Notes under the pieces: generated by a model
Database searches by the model: none
The model's input: only the letters and a program-made list of their open reading frames with translations
What the model was told of the DNA's origin: nothing
Shown here: positions 25,452 through 35,422 of the stretch, one piece after another
How positions within the stretch are numbered: position 1 is the stretch's first letter
How the letters are laid out: every line of letters starts with the position of its first letter
Assembly: GCA_900491605.1 (NCBI GenBank)
Contig: UESW01004354.1
Coordinates: 360,243 to 424,242, forward strand
Direction of reading: 5' to 3'
DNA: 64,000 nt
Source of the DNA: Calamus simplicifolius
Taxonomy: Eukaryota; Streptophyta; Magnoliopsida; Arecales; Arecaceae
Translations under genes and position numbers: made by a program

Positions 25452-25475
25452 GGACCGGACCGGACCGGACCGGAA
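25452..25475. repeat. (GGACC)n pentanucleotide repeat
   Basis: Four to five tandem GGACC units lie about 415-435 bp upstream of the ATG of the small minus-strand gene. A possible minus-strand TATA-like TAAATATA lies at about 25506-25513. Any promoter role is unproven. Confidence 0.7.
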
Positions 25476-25785
25476 TGAAGAACTCAAATCGTCTCTCTCC
25501 GGCGCTATATTTACGGGTTTCAACCGTAACGTAGCTCCTAACTGATAAGACTACGGTGAATATAACATCAACAACAAGAGCGGGTGTGTACGTAAATTTC
25601 TAAGATGTAGAATGGCGCGTCTACCATAAGGCACGTTTCCGATTTTCGATGCAACTAGGGGAGGGGCTTCTCGTCTCTCGTCTCTCTCACTCCTTCCACA
25701 CAAAAAAAAAAAAAAAAAATAAATAAATAAAAAAGAAAGAAAGAATGAAAACGTTGTCTTTAATCACCAATGATTTGATGTATTT

Positions 25786-26565
25786 TTTTATTTTTATTTT
25801 TTTGTACAAACGGGCGATCATACAAGTCTAGTATGAATCAGCCCAAAAATCCGAATACATAATTAACTATAATAGAGAAGGACAGGGGTCGCCCGGCCTC
25901 CGGCTCCACAAACCAGTATGCTACGCCACAGAAGAAGCCACCCAGTCTGCCGCTGAGTTGGCTTCACGATAAGTATGGCAAATCTGGGCACAGTCAACCT
26001 CCCGCAGCAAAGACCAAATATCCGAAAGAATCGAATTAGCAGGGTGAGAATGGCCTCTCTCTTTTTGCAGCCAAGAGATGACTGTCATGGAATCTCCCTC
26101 AATAAAATCCTCTGAGCATGAAGAGTCCGAACAGCATAAGAAATGCCCGCCCAAGCCACATAAAGCTCGGACATTGAAACAGAGGAGTCTAGAGAACCAA
26201 AGCCTCCAGCTCCCAGTAATTCACCATGAGGACCACGGATGACTAAAGCAGACCCAGCAGTTCTATCACGGACACTCCCGTCAAAGTTGATTTTGACGAA
26301 CCCTGAAGGGGGAGCTCCCAGGAGATGAAAACTGTATGCCGATTCGCTGCCGAGGCAGCAGGGGATCCCCAGAGGCCAGAGCCGTCAGTACCAACACGAG
26401 AACAGTCCGCGACCAATGAATGAATCTTCCTAACAGTCCTGAGAGAAGAAATGGAATCATCCGTGAAAAGAAGCTGGTTCCTCGAGAGCCAAATTTGATA
26501 AGCCATGGCGGTCCAAAAACAACTATGCTGCAGAGATCTTCTATGAAGCTCAAGAAGGAAAGTAT
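25786..26565 (-). mobile_element. LINE 3, 3' fragment with RNase H relic
   Basis: The 3' tail is a T/A-rich run at about 25786-25804. Minus-strand protein blocks are MAYQIWLSRNQLLFTDDS, SGLWGSPAASAANRHTVFIS, GGHFLCCSDSS and ICHTYREANSAADWVASSVA. These align in order with the C-terminal part of LINE 2. Frame shifts break the RNase H between 26154 and 26243. It is heavily 5'-truncated. Confidence 0.85.
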
Positions 26566-26685
26566 GAAAAAATTAATATCCTTTTTCAATGGTGATACCC
26601 ACTTTTCCTCCGTGGACAAAACAAAGAGTGTGAAAAAAAATTAATATTATAATTTTGTCACATATCATTGATGCAACTATGTCAA

Positions 26686-26700
26686 AGCACTACTTATCTA
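26686..26700. repeat. SINE target-site duplication, left copy
   Basis: AGCACTACTTATCTA, identical to 27034-27048. Confidence 0.9.
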
Positions 26701-27033
26701 CCGCTCAGGCGGTGGCCTGGTGGTCAGGGCCTTCTTCACGCCATCAAGAGGTCTCAGGTTCGAGGAATGACGCTGCGGCCGACTCGAATAATTTCAAGGT
26801 TAATCCTTGGAGCCTGAAACTTTAGTGTTGAAGGGGCTAAGGTCTATCTAAAAACTTTCATGTTCTGACTACTAGCACCTGGGTTGGGCCAGGTTGACCA
26901 ACTCGCCTTCGAGCGGGGAACGGCTGCAAAAATCTAGTGCCGTGCATGGAACATTCCCTGGCGGGGAACGGGGCCGCATAAGACCTAGCTACGGATCGGC
27001 TTAGCCCTCCTTTCCCTTTCTGTACAAAAAAAA
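26701..27033 (+). mobile_element. tRNA-derived SINE
   Basis: This unit of about 333 bp has an internal RNA polymerase III promoter: an A box in TGGCCTGGTGGTCAGGG (about 26713-26729) and a B box GGTTCGAGGA (26757-26766). It ends in a short poly(A) run. A perfect 15-bp direct repeat flanks it (26686-26700 and 27034-27048). That combination is diagnostic for a SINE moved by LINE machinery. The body is longer than many plant SINEs. The family name is unknown to me. Confidence 0.9.
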
Positions 27034-27048
27034 AGCACTACTTATCTA
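27034..27048. repeat. SINE target-site duplication, right copy
   Basis: AGCACTACTTATCTA, identical to the left copy. It directly follows the poly(A) tail. Confidence 0.9.
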
Positions 27049-27690
27049 TAATTATTTATAAAAATTTTCCATTGATATTGCTATAACCATCACCATAAAT
27101 CAGTCTTTCATCAAGAAACATCATAAAAATATATCTCTAAAAAATTACTAAAAAAATAAAAAAATTAAATTATATTTAAAATCTAGTTTCAGTAAGAAAT
27201 CTTTAAAAAATTTGCTAGGAATATATTTTCTTAATAAATTCCTTAAAAATCCATTGGTAATCTGTAAATGATCAATGAATAATTATTTAAATAATTTTTA
27301 CGAAGAAATTTGTATGAAAAATTTGGTCCTTTAGAGATTTACTAAGGAATAAATTCTTTGGTGCTGGTAAGATATTTTTAAAAATAAAAAATGAGATCAG
27401 AAAGAATTTTTCTTAAAAATTTCTTAGTGATTTTAAAATCTTGGATCAAGTATATGTCATTTACAAATTCTCTTGCTAGCATAAAAATAAAGGTCATAAC
27501 TAAAATTAATATTATGTACTAATTATTATTATTATTAATTAAATCAAAAAAATTTATTTCTTCCTCTCTTTCTCTTTCGAACTCGTTCAAATATTATCAA
27601 AACCCTAGGCTTACAATCTTTGTTGCCAATGATCAGATTGGCACAGTAGCAAGGAACTAGCCTTTGAACTCTTTGATCATAGATTCAAAC
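27049..27690. other. AT-rich intergenic DNA
   Basis: No gene or element was recognised. The sequence is dominated by A/T runs and many short AAAATTT-type words. Confidence 0.6.
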
Positions 27691-28650
27691 TGATGAGGGT
27701 AAAATTGTTATCACTCCAACACTCGTACATATTACAAAAGGGTCGAGACCACTCTCGATTTTTGATCAGCCAGCTGTTATATCCAAAAAATAATAGAGCC
27801 GAGCCATCCTCAAACTGAATCGTTTTGAACCATTCCAGTGCCTCGGTGGGCCCAAGCTATCCTCTTATCTCGGTCGGACCGAGACATTCGTGTGCCTCGG
27901 CAGAGCTGAAGCATTTTATCCTTATATACTTGACGACACCGAAATATTATACGCCTCAGCCAAATCTTTTGTCTTGGCCAGACCGAAGCGTTCAAATGCT
28001 TCGATAGGGCTGAGCTATTCTTATGCCTTGGCCAGGCCGAGGCATTCAAATACCTCTGCGGAATCGAGCGAGGGAGAATTCAAATTCATGATAGTTTGAC
28101 AAGGTTCTAGCCGCATAGGTCTCCAGTGATCTCGAGCAAAAATTACGCTAGTGATATCGAAAGTGGGGCCTATAGAGTCACCAAATCTCAAAGCATCAAC
28201 CAGCTTCCCTAGCCATTGATTCTCTAACTAACTAGATACTGATACTACCGACCTCATAACAAACTTGATTCGAATCCAATTCGAATATGAACGGTTTCGG
28301 ACCTCCTATGATGCGTCCAAGGAGTCAGGTGATCATCTATAAATACCCTTGTCCTAAAGTCTCTCAGGCATGCTCTCACTGACACTCTTGAAAACTCCAT
28401 TAAAATTTGAGTAGAGCTCTGAGTTTTCGAGAAGCCATTGATCTTGAAGAACTCTTATGCGAGAGCCTTCTCTTCAAATCTGTTTGCTGAAAATTTTTAC
28501 TGACTTGAGCGTCGAAGGATCTTCTGCAGAGGGTCATCCCAGATACTCTCTGCATAAGACTATCTTGCAGGTTTCGTTCGGATAAGAGATCAGCGTTTAG
28601 ATTTGGAGTTGAGCTGCATTCGAGTCAAATAGCGAATTTATGCAGTAACA
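27691..28650 (+). mobile_element. Solo LTR related to element B
   Basis: It begins TGATGAGGGTAAAATTGTTA and ends GCAGTAACA, matching the ends of the LTR at 38752-39673. It has a TATA box (TATAAATA, 28338-28345), and the TGAGCGTCGAAGGATC block also occurs in the B LTR. Flanking pentamers are CAAAC (27686-27690) and TAAAC (28651-28655), one transition apart. No gag or pol follows, so a solo LTR left by LTR-LTR recombination fits best. It could instead be the 5' LTR of a larger disrupted element. Confidence 0.75.
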
Positions 28651-29394
28651 TAAACTATTGCTGTTGAAGAACTCTTCATCAAGGAGTTTTATTTTTCGTT
28701 GAAAGATTAATTTTTAATACTAAACGATAGGAGAGAAAAAAAAAAAAAAAAAATTCGAAGAGAACCGGAGAAACTTTTGGCCGCAACGCGACGAAGCTTG
28801 ATCGAAAGGGAAATTTGTCGTCCTATGGAAGCTCGTCGTGCGAGTTTCGGTCCTAAAATATTTGAGATTATGGAAGGCTCCAGCTCTACAGGGCCTTGAG
28901 ATATTTAGTCTTCCCCATACTGCAGATGGCGACAACCGTGTACCACCGTAGCTCAAATTATATCGACACCACGAGGTTTCATTGTCCACCAGTCACCACC
29001 AGTTCCTATGATGATGGACAACCCTGGGAATCAAAGCGAGTCCCTTTGATGCGGTGAGTTGGGCATTGGATCCATTCGTTCTCGTCGCAAAGATCTCGCT
29101 TTGGCCTTTGGACTTTGGAGGGTATCCGATGGAGAACACGGCATGCGACTACCGACACTCGGACGCTCAATTATTACGCGACAGGAATGATGATGCGTGC
29201 TTTGTTGACTGCGATTTCAAAGGCTAGAATGATGGCCATGCAGCGCCGGCAAAAGATATCGACAAAATAATCGGAGAAGAAAATCAAATGGAGAAGATTA
29301 AGTGGATTCCAATTTATAATTGCGCCAATCCGTGACGAATGTGTAATTCTAAAAACATATGTCAAACATTTTGCCGACTTGGCTCATTTCTATA
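28651..29394. other. Unassigned DNA between solo LTR and CACTA
   Basis: Contains an A-run at about 28737-28753 and short frames without family resemblance. I see no primer-binding site after the LTR, which supports the solo-LTR reading. Confidence 0.5.
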
Positions 29395-29399
29395 CGCTA

Positions 29400-29725
29400 T
29401 AAAAAAATTCATAAAATAGTGATACAATTTAGCGATGTAAATATTCATCACAAAATAACGATAGAATTATAATGCAATTGTGACCCATAAAATCTGCGAC
29501 GCAATTTAGCGACGCATTAAATCAGTCGCTAACTAGCGACGGATTTAACGACTCCAAAAATTTTCATCGCTAAATAGCGACACATTTAGCGATGCATTTT
29601 AATGCGTTCCTATTTAGCGACGCAAAATTGCGTTACTAAATAGCGACATATTTTAATACATCACTGTTTAGCGACACATTAATGCGTCTCTATTTAGCGA
29701 CTCATTAAAATGCGTCGCTAAATAG
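29400..29725. repeat. CACTA subterminal palindromic repeats (TAGCGACGCATT family)
   Basis: Many copies of TTTAGCGACGCATT and its reverse complement AATGCGTCGCTAAA alternate here with small changes, making several short hairpins. Such repeats are where CACTA-encoded binding proteins act, by analogy with En/Spm. That role is inference. Confidence 0.75.
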
Positions 29726-30040
29726 GGTTTTAGAGTTTAAGGGTTCAGAGGTTCAGGGTTTAAGGGTTCAGGGATTCACGGTTTAGGGATTAAGGGTTTC
29801 AGGGGTTTAGGGTTTAGGGTTTAGGGTTTAGAGTTTTAGGGTTTTATGGTTTTAAGGTTTTAGGGTTCTAGGGGTTTTAGGGGTTTTAGGGTTTAGGGTT
29901 TTAGGGTTTAGGGTTTAATTAGGGGTTTAGGGTTTTAGAGTTTAGGGTTTTACGATTAGGGTTTTAGGTTTTAGGGTTTTGGGTTTTAGGGTTTTAGGGG
30001 TTATCGTTGGTTTAGGGTTTTTAGGGTTTAGGCTGCATTC
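29726..30040 (+). repeat. Telomere-like TTTAGGG repeats, degenerate
   Basis: This block of about 315 bp is dominated by GGGTTTA with many variants (GGGTTTTA, GGGGTTTTA, GGGTTCA). Runs of exact plant telomere units occur near 29806-29830. It is an internal, decayed telomere-like block between CACTA subterminal repeats and the GGCC array. Confidence 0.9.
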
Positions 30041-30094
30041 TCGGCACAAAAGCGTGGATCGGACTGAAGGCAACGTCGGTTTTAGGGTTTTTAG

Positions 30095-30735
30095 GCACCA
30101 TGGCCGCCCTCGCCTGCCACGGCCATAAAAAAAAAATAAAAAATCCCCCCCAAGCCCCCCCCTCCCCGTCCCCCTCCCCATCTTGCCGTCTAGGCCGCGA
30201 TCGTGGCCTGGCCACAGTTCGTGGCTAGGTGGCCACGGCCAAAAAAAAATAAAAATAAAAACACTCCCCCACCCAGCCCCCCCTCCCCCTCTCGCCGACC
30301 ATGGCCGCGGCCTGGCCACAGCCTGTGGCCTATGGCCAGGCCATGGCCATAAAAAAAATAAACCCCCCCCCCAGCCCCCTCCCCCTCTCGCTGGCCATGG
30401 CTGCGGCCGTGGCTGGCTGCAGGCCGCAGCCTTCGCCTGGCGGCGGGCCGCGGCCGTGGCCTTCGCCTGGCGGCGGGCTACGGCCTGGCCACAGCCGTTG
30501 GCCAGGCCACGAGCATAAAAAAATTGAAACCCCTCTCCACGATCGCGGCCTGCTGCGGCCTTCGCCTGGCGGCGGGCCGCGGCCTGGCCATAGTCGTGGC
30601 CAGGCCACGGGCATAAAAAAAAATGAAACCCGCCACCCCCCTCCACCTCCCCCTACCCCTCTCTCTGGCCAGCCATGGGGGCGGCAGCCACGGCCTGGCC
30701 ACAGCCCGTGGCCAGGCCATGGGCATAAAAAAAAC
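30095..30735. repeat. GGCC-rich tandem array inside the CACTA element
   Basis: About six units of roughly 100-165 bp. Each contains GGCCTGGCCACAG, GTGGCCAGGCC, then CATAAAAAAA and a C-rich run. Unit marks (the CATAAAA or equivalent) lie near 30123, 30239, 30346, 30513, 30612 and 30722. The units are rich in self-complementary GGCC words. The Trp/Pro/Gly-rich frames on both strands are artefacts. Confidence 0.85.
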
Positions 30736-32040
30736 CCAACCACAGCCAAAAAAAATTATTATATAATAATATTAATAATATCATATTATAATATATATTA
30801 AAATATATTAGTTTATAATATTATAATATAATATAATAAATTATGGTATTCTAATAAATAATTATTGCAATATAACATCATTGTAATATTAGCTAATTAG
30901 TGATTCTGATAGTAAATTAATTAATTAAATTGCTAAATGGATTAATTAGTGCTTTTGTAGTAAATTAATTAAGTCATGATTAATTATTGGTTTTTATATA
31001 ATTATTGTTAAATTTCTCAGCATGTTAAACTATGCATGGTAGTTTATCGGTGAACTTCTTACATATATTGTTGTATCTTATTTTTGTTATGAAATGGTTT
31101 TGACTTTGACTTTGATTTAAGTTACAAGAACATGATATATTGGGATATATTATTTTGGTTATGAGAATATGTATGGCTTTAATAGATGTATGATGTGAGC
31201 ATATTAAGGTATTACACTTAAGGGTTCCGTGGCGTATCATATGTGCCACGGTCGATGTGTTATGAAAATTTTTGGTCCAGTCTGTCCAATATTAAAACCA
31301 TGGTATTATTAGATAATATTATGTATAAATATTGGATTAAGGTTATTATCTTGGGTATAATAATCTTACGAAGTTAGTGACTATAAACCACAATTAAAAT
31401 ATGTATAATAGTCAAGAAATTTTTTTTACAAGCATAAGTTCGATTGTTTTTGGAATTGCATATTATTTCTCGCAGTACTATAACCTTTAGATCCGTTTGA
31501 GAATTTGCAAATTCTCAAATTGTCCTAGTGGACAGTTTGAGAATATTTTTTGCGATATGTTAGTCTACTATTAGTTATCGTTGGTTGAGATTACGGTTTG
31601 TATTTCCTCGTACGTTCTCCTAGTGTGGCATATATGCCACACATTTAGGAGAACATATGAGAAAATGCTGCTAAAATTTTAACGTAAATGATGATAATTA
31701 ATAGCAGAATAATATATCACAGAAAATAATCTTGAATGAGATAGGGCCTTAGCTTTTAGATATGAAGTGAATGTGGAATTAATTTAGGACACTTGTATAT
31801 TTATGAAGTCTCACGACGTGGCACGGCCTTGAAGGGCAGGGACCTTATCAGGGCATGGCCTAATCAATTGGTTGCAATTATTAAAAATAAAATTGATTTA
31901 TCGTTATAAATTATTTAAATAGTTATATTTACCTTAGATGTGTAAAAGAAATAATTTAGTTATATATTTACTAATACTAATATAGTTTTATGTTGTGGTT
32001 TTTTTAATGGTTTACCAGAAATTATATAAGTTGGTCAAAA
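30736..32040. other. AT-rich segment between arrays and transposase-associated ORF
   Basis: Very AT-rich, no protein seen. In a CACTA element this position would be 5' UTR or intron. Confidence 0.5.
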
Positions 32041-32520
32041 ATGAGAGGGGCTCGCTCGTGGATGTGTGTAAGTATAAAAGATGGCTTGCTTAATCCAGAT
32101 TTTTTGAATGGATTGGAAGAATTTATTGGATTTGCATGTAGCCAACTTGAATGGATGGATGAGCCTAAGATTAGGTGCCCCTGCAACTTATACAGGTGTC
32201 AGAATAAAGCCTACAGAGATGTTGAAACTGTGAAGGTGCATTTGTGTAAAAAGGGGTTTGTTCCTGGGAACGATGTTTGGTACTATCATGGTGAAATAGA
32301 GGAAATGGATGCAGTTGTCACAAGCCAACAAGTTTCAATTCCCATTGATAAACCATTTGTAAATTTAAACATATATGAAAAAATGGTGATGAATGCATCA
32401 GATAATGAATTCAATCAGAATACATTTATGGAAGAACCAAATCCAGATGCACAGCAATTTTATGATATGCTTGTGCTCCAAATCAAACCATTAAAGCAAA
32501 GGAAAATCGTTCCTCCCTAG
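32041..32520 (+). pseudogene. CACTA transposase-associated domain ORF, truncated
   Basis: The 159-codon frame begins MRGARSWMCVSIKDG. It contains the Transpos_assoc pattern (PF13963-like): NPDFLNGLEEFIGFACS, IRCPCNLYRCQN with its cysteines, VKVHLCKKGFVPG and WYYHGE. After EEPNPDAQQFYDML the CACTA-like sequence stops. The last 15 or so codons come from gypsy-like DNA and end at a chance stop. The catalytic transposase region is therefore absent. Normally this domain is the N-terminal nucleic-acid-binding part of CACTA transposases (family knowledge). Confidence 0.8.
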
Positions 32521-32704
32521 TGATCTTGTGCTCCGCAAGGCGTTCGTCTCCAAAACATTAAAGCAAGAAAAGCTATCTCTGAACTTGAAAGGCCCCTATC
32601 AAGTTGCGAAGGTCATTAGACTCAACACTTATGAACTTCAAGATCTAGATGAAGTCTATTTTTGGACATGGAATGCAAACAACCTTCAGATATACTATCA
32701 GTAA
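32508..32704 (+). pseudogene. Integrase C-terminal tail of element B
   Basis: DLVLRKAFVSKTLKQEKLSL, GPYQVAKVIRL and WNANNLQIYYQ-stop correspond to GDLVLRKAEVSKPTEGGKLS, GPYRIAEVLHR and WNADNLRQYYQ-stop of element C. The stop is at 32702-32704. It is a fragment with no start. Confidence 0.85.
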
Positions 32705-32829
32705 AGTATACTTATACCAAGCTCATTATGTTTACAATGATGAAACTTTACTTTAAATTTGCAATATTCCTATCTCAATTACTTTCCCAAAAGCTGTTGA
32801 TAAAAGGCATGTTTCCCCAATCGATGACC

Positions 32830-33560
32830 TACAGATCCACTATCTCTGAACTTCGGCATGGCCAAGCAATCTCTCTGTACCTTAGCAATGCCAAGTAAAA
32901 TATAATCTTTCTCTGAACCTCGGTAGGGCCGGGCAATTATCTCTGAACCTCGGCAGGATCGAGCAATCTCTCCATACCTTGGCAGCGCCAAGTAAAATAT
33001 AATCTTTCTCCGAACCTCGATAGGGCTGAGCAATTATCTCCGAACCTCGACAGGGCCAAGCAATCACTCCGTACCTTAGCAGCACCAAGTAAAATATAAT
33101 CTTTCTCCGAACCTCAGCAGGACCGAGCAATTATCTCCGAACCTCGGCACGGCCAGCAATCTCTCCATACCTTGGCAGCGCCAAGTAAAATATAATCTTT
33201 CTCCAAACCTTGACAAGGCCGAGCAATTATCTCTGAACTTCGGCAAGGCTGAGCAATCTCTCTGTACCTTAGCAGTGCCAAGTAAAATATAATCTTTCTT
33301 CGAACCTCGGTAGGACTGAGCAATTTTCTTCGAACCTCGGCAGGGTTGAGCAATCTCTTTGTACCTTGGTAGAACCAAGTAAAATTTCTTTGACCAGCAA
33401 TCTCCACACCTCAACACAACAAGGTAAAATTTCCTCTAAACACCAGCAGGGTCGAATGATTCTTGGCATGACCAAGCAATTCCCTTGATTCCAGCAAGTT
33501 AAGCAAAAGCCATTAGGACTCTTCGGCATGACCGAACGTTCATTGAAAAACAACAAGGCC
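32830..33560. repeat. 97-bp tandem array in element B
   Basis: Successive CCAAGTAAAATATAATC marks start at 32891, 32988, 33085, 33181 and 33278, giving a 96-97 bp period. Each unit holds about three roughly 32-bp subunits containing CCTCGGCAGGGCCGAGCAA-like palindromes. Copies beyond 33380 are degenerate. Protein-like frames here (ALPRFRD repeats) are artefacts. Confidence 0.95.
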
Positions 33561-35422
33561 GTTTAGGTCTTCCTATCGTCAAAGGAGGGTTGAGCACTCG
33601 CTCTCTGTTAAGGACTCAACATAGCTTGACAGATGTCGACAAAACCGAGTAGAATCACCAAATAGTTGGCGAAGGTTAAGTTCATATATCTTGCAACGAT
33701 TTATGAGTCTCGTTCAGGTCTGAGCCTTCCTTACACTATTGGAAAAGTCATGCGTTTTGATAAATCCGAACCTTTCCTGAAGCTTGGTCGAATGTGCCTA
33801 ATCATGGAAAGAACCAAAGTCTTTGAAGTGCTGAACTTGCAAACAAAAGAAACGTACGATAAAAAGAGACAAATAGTCGAGAGGAAAAAAGTTTTCATTC
33901 ATTCCAAAAAATGTTACAAAAATTATCGCCTATCACAAAGCATTACAAGTGCATTACCGCATAGAAAATACAAGAGAAATTCTAGGAATCCAACCACATG
34001 CGTTGTGTCTGTAGGCCTTCTATCTTGAAAAAGAGAACTCTATCAAGTTGCAATCTCAAGGATACCGGGCAAAGATATGGGAAGAAGAAACAGCTCAATG
34101 GCGCTTACCTTCGGCTTTCCTTCCTCTAGGAAGCCACCTGATGGATCTTCAGGTGGATCGAAGGTTACCATGGTTGATGGAAAGCTTGTGGAAGATGAGA
34201 CCCATCAAGAGTTGCATTCCCAGCATGGCCTCTATGGTTCCACAATGGATGGATAGAGCCAAGTAGAAAGCGTTTGTATGTGCTTCTCGTATGACCTCTA
34301 TACATCCTCCCTTGTGCTTCATGTATGGCCTCCACAACTCCTCCCTTCTTTTTCTCCTCCTCTTTCTTATTCCTCACACTTAAGCTCCGAGGATAGGGTA
34401 TGCTCAATGACTTCTTTGGAGTGGTTTGCTTTTCAATAACTTCTTCATCTGAACCATAAAACCCAAGCCAAATTTCGCAAAAGAAGGCCAACCCTTCAGC
34501 ATCCATCTCTGGCATGGAAAAGACCTCGCAAGTTTTCTTTTGCTCTCAGGATAACAAAGGCTCTCCGACTATGCTCGATACATCATATTCTCCCCCTTTT
34601 TTATAGCCTTCAAGCAGAGATGGCCTCCATCAATAAAGAGGAGGTTTCTGGATTTAAAGCCCATCGATCACCATAATTCTACACTATTAGGGCCACGTGT
34701 CACCTATGTGCTCTCTCTCGGGTAAAATTCGAGGAATTTTTTCTTGCTCAATAAAATGAGTATTTTTTGAACCCACAAATTGACCACATATCGTCATCTC
34801 GATGGATTCTGCAGGGTATATTGAGAGTCTCCCCTCGGGTTGCGAAAGAAGGAAAAGATCTTCCATCAATCCCAGATTAAGCAACTTAAATACAAAGAAC
34901 CGTTTTTGGCTCCCCAAAGTACGGATGGATATGAGGAGGCATTAGCAGAAAAGCGAGTGACCTAAGAACAATTGATTGCTCGACATACGAAAGAGATAAG
35001 CCCGCATCAGAAGGGGAGTGCATTAATTGCAAAATAAAATCCTCTGCAAGGCTCAGGAAAATAGATCCATTAGTAAGCCTCGACAAGGCCGAATGATATC
35101 TTTTATCTCCATAAGGCCAGATGGCCTGCCTCGGCAAGGCCGAGTGATTTCTTCTATCTCAAGTAAAATTGAGTCAATTCTCCACCCTCAAAAAAACCAA
35201 ACTATCAATTTGCTTAGGCAAAGTCAGATTGCTAAGGGCTTCCCAAGCTCTGGTATAGCCGATCTACCAACTCTACATAGCAAAAAACTACTAAATATAC
35301 AATATTTTAAACAATAAGAGATGCTGGGAAAAATAGAATTTCATTCATAAGGATTGATAGTACAAGGCATATAAGTCTTCCAAATTACAAAAAAGAAGAA
35401 GAATACAGAAAAAATAAAATTC
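33561..35422. other. Spacer of element B with unresolved content
   Basis: No protein family recognised. Two short CTCGGCAAGGCCGAG-type copies recur at about 35078-35150, so parts of the array are separated by 1.5 kb of other DNA. The region may hold a nested insertion or a second partial element, but I cannot define ends. Confidence 0.4.

Larger units (their letters stand above)
29395..32470 (+). mobile_element. CACTA (En/Spm-like) DNA transposon, 5' part
   Basis: The left end CGCTATAAAAAAATTCATAA resembles a mutated CACTATAAAAA terminus. Subterminal repeats, two arrays, an AT-rich stretch and then an ORF with the CACTA transposase-associated domain follow. The transposase catalytic ORF and right terminus are missing: homology stops near 32470 where gypsy element B pol begins. 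The element type rests on the domain and the subterminal repeats. The exact left terminus is inferred. Confidence 0.7.

Noticed and set aside
25076..25534. 152-codon plus-strand ORF upstream of the small gene
   Set aside because: Runs through a T-run and GC-rich promoter-like DNA antisense to the gene; no homologue recognised.
29942..30801. Pro/Trp/Gly/Arg-rich ORFs on both strands (up to 234 codons)
   Set aside because: Produced by the GGCC-rich array inside the CACTA element; composition explains them.
32779..33556. Overlapping minus-strand ORFs with ALPRFRD-type repeats
   Set aside because: Translations of the 97-bp array of element B; repetitive only because the DNA is.
32830..33560. 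Possible CRISPR-like array
   Set aside because: Regular repeats with diverged parts, but the period is a continuous tandem unit without unique spacers, in a plant genome and inside an LTR element.
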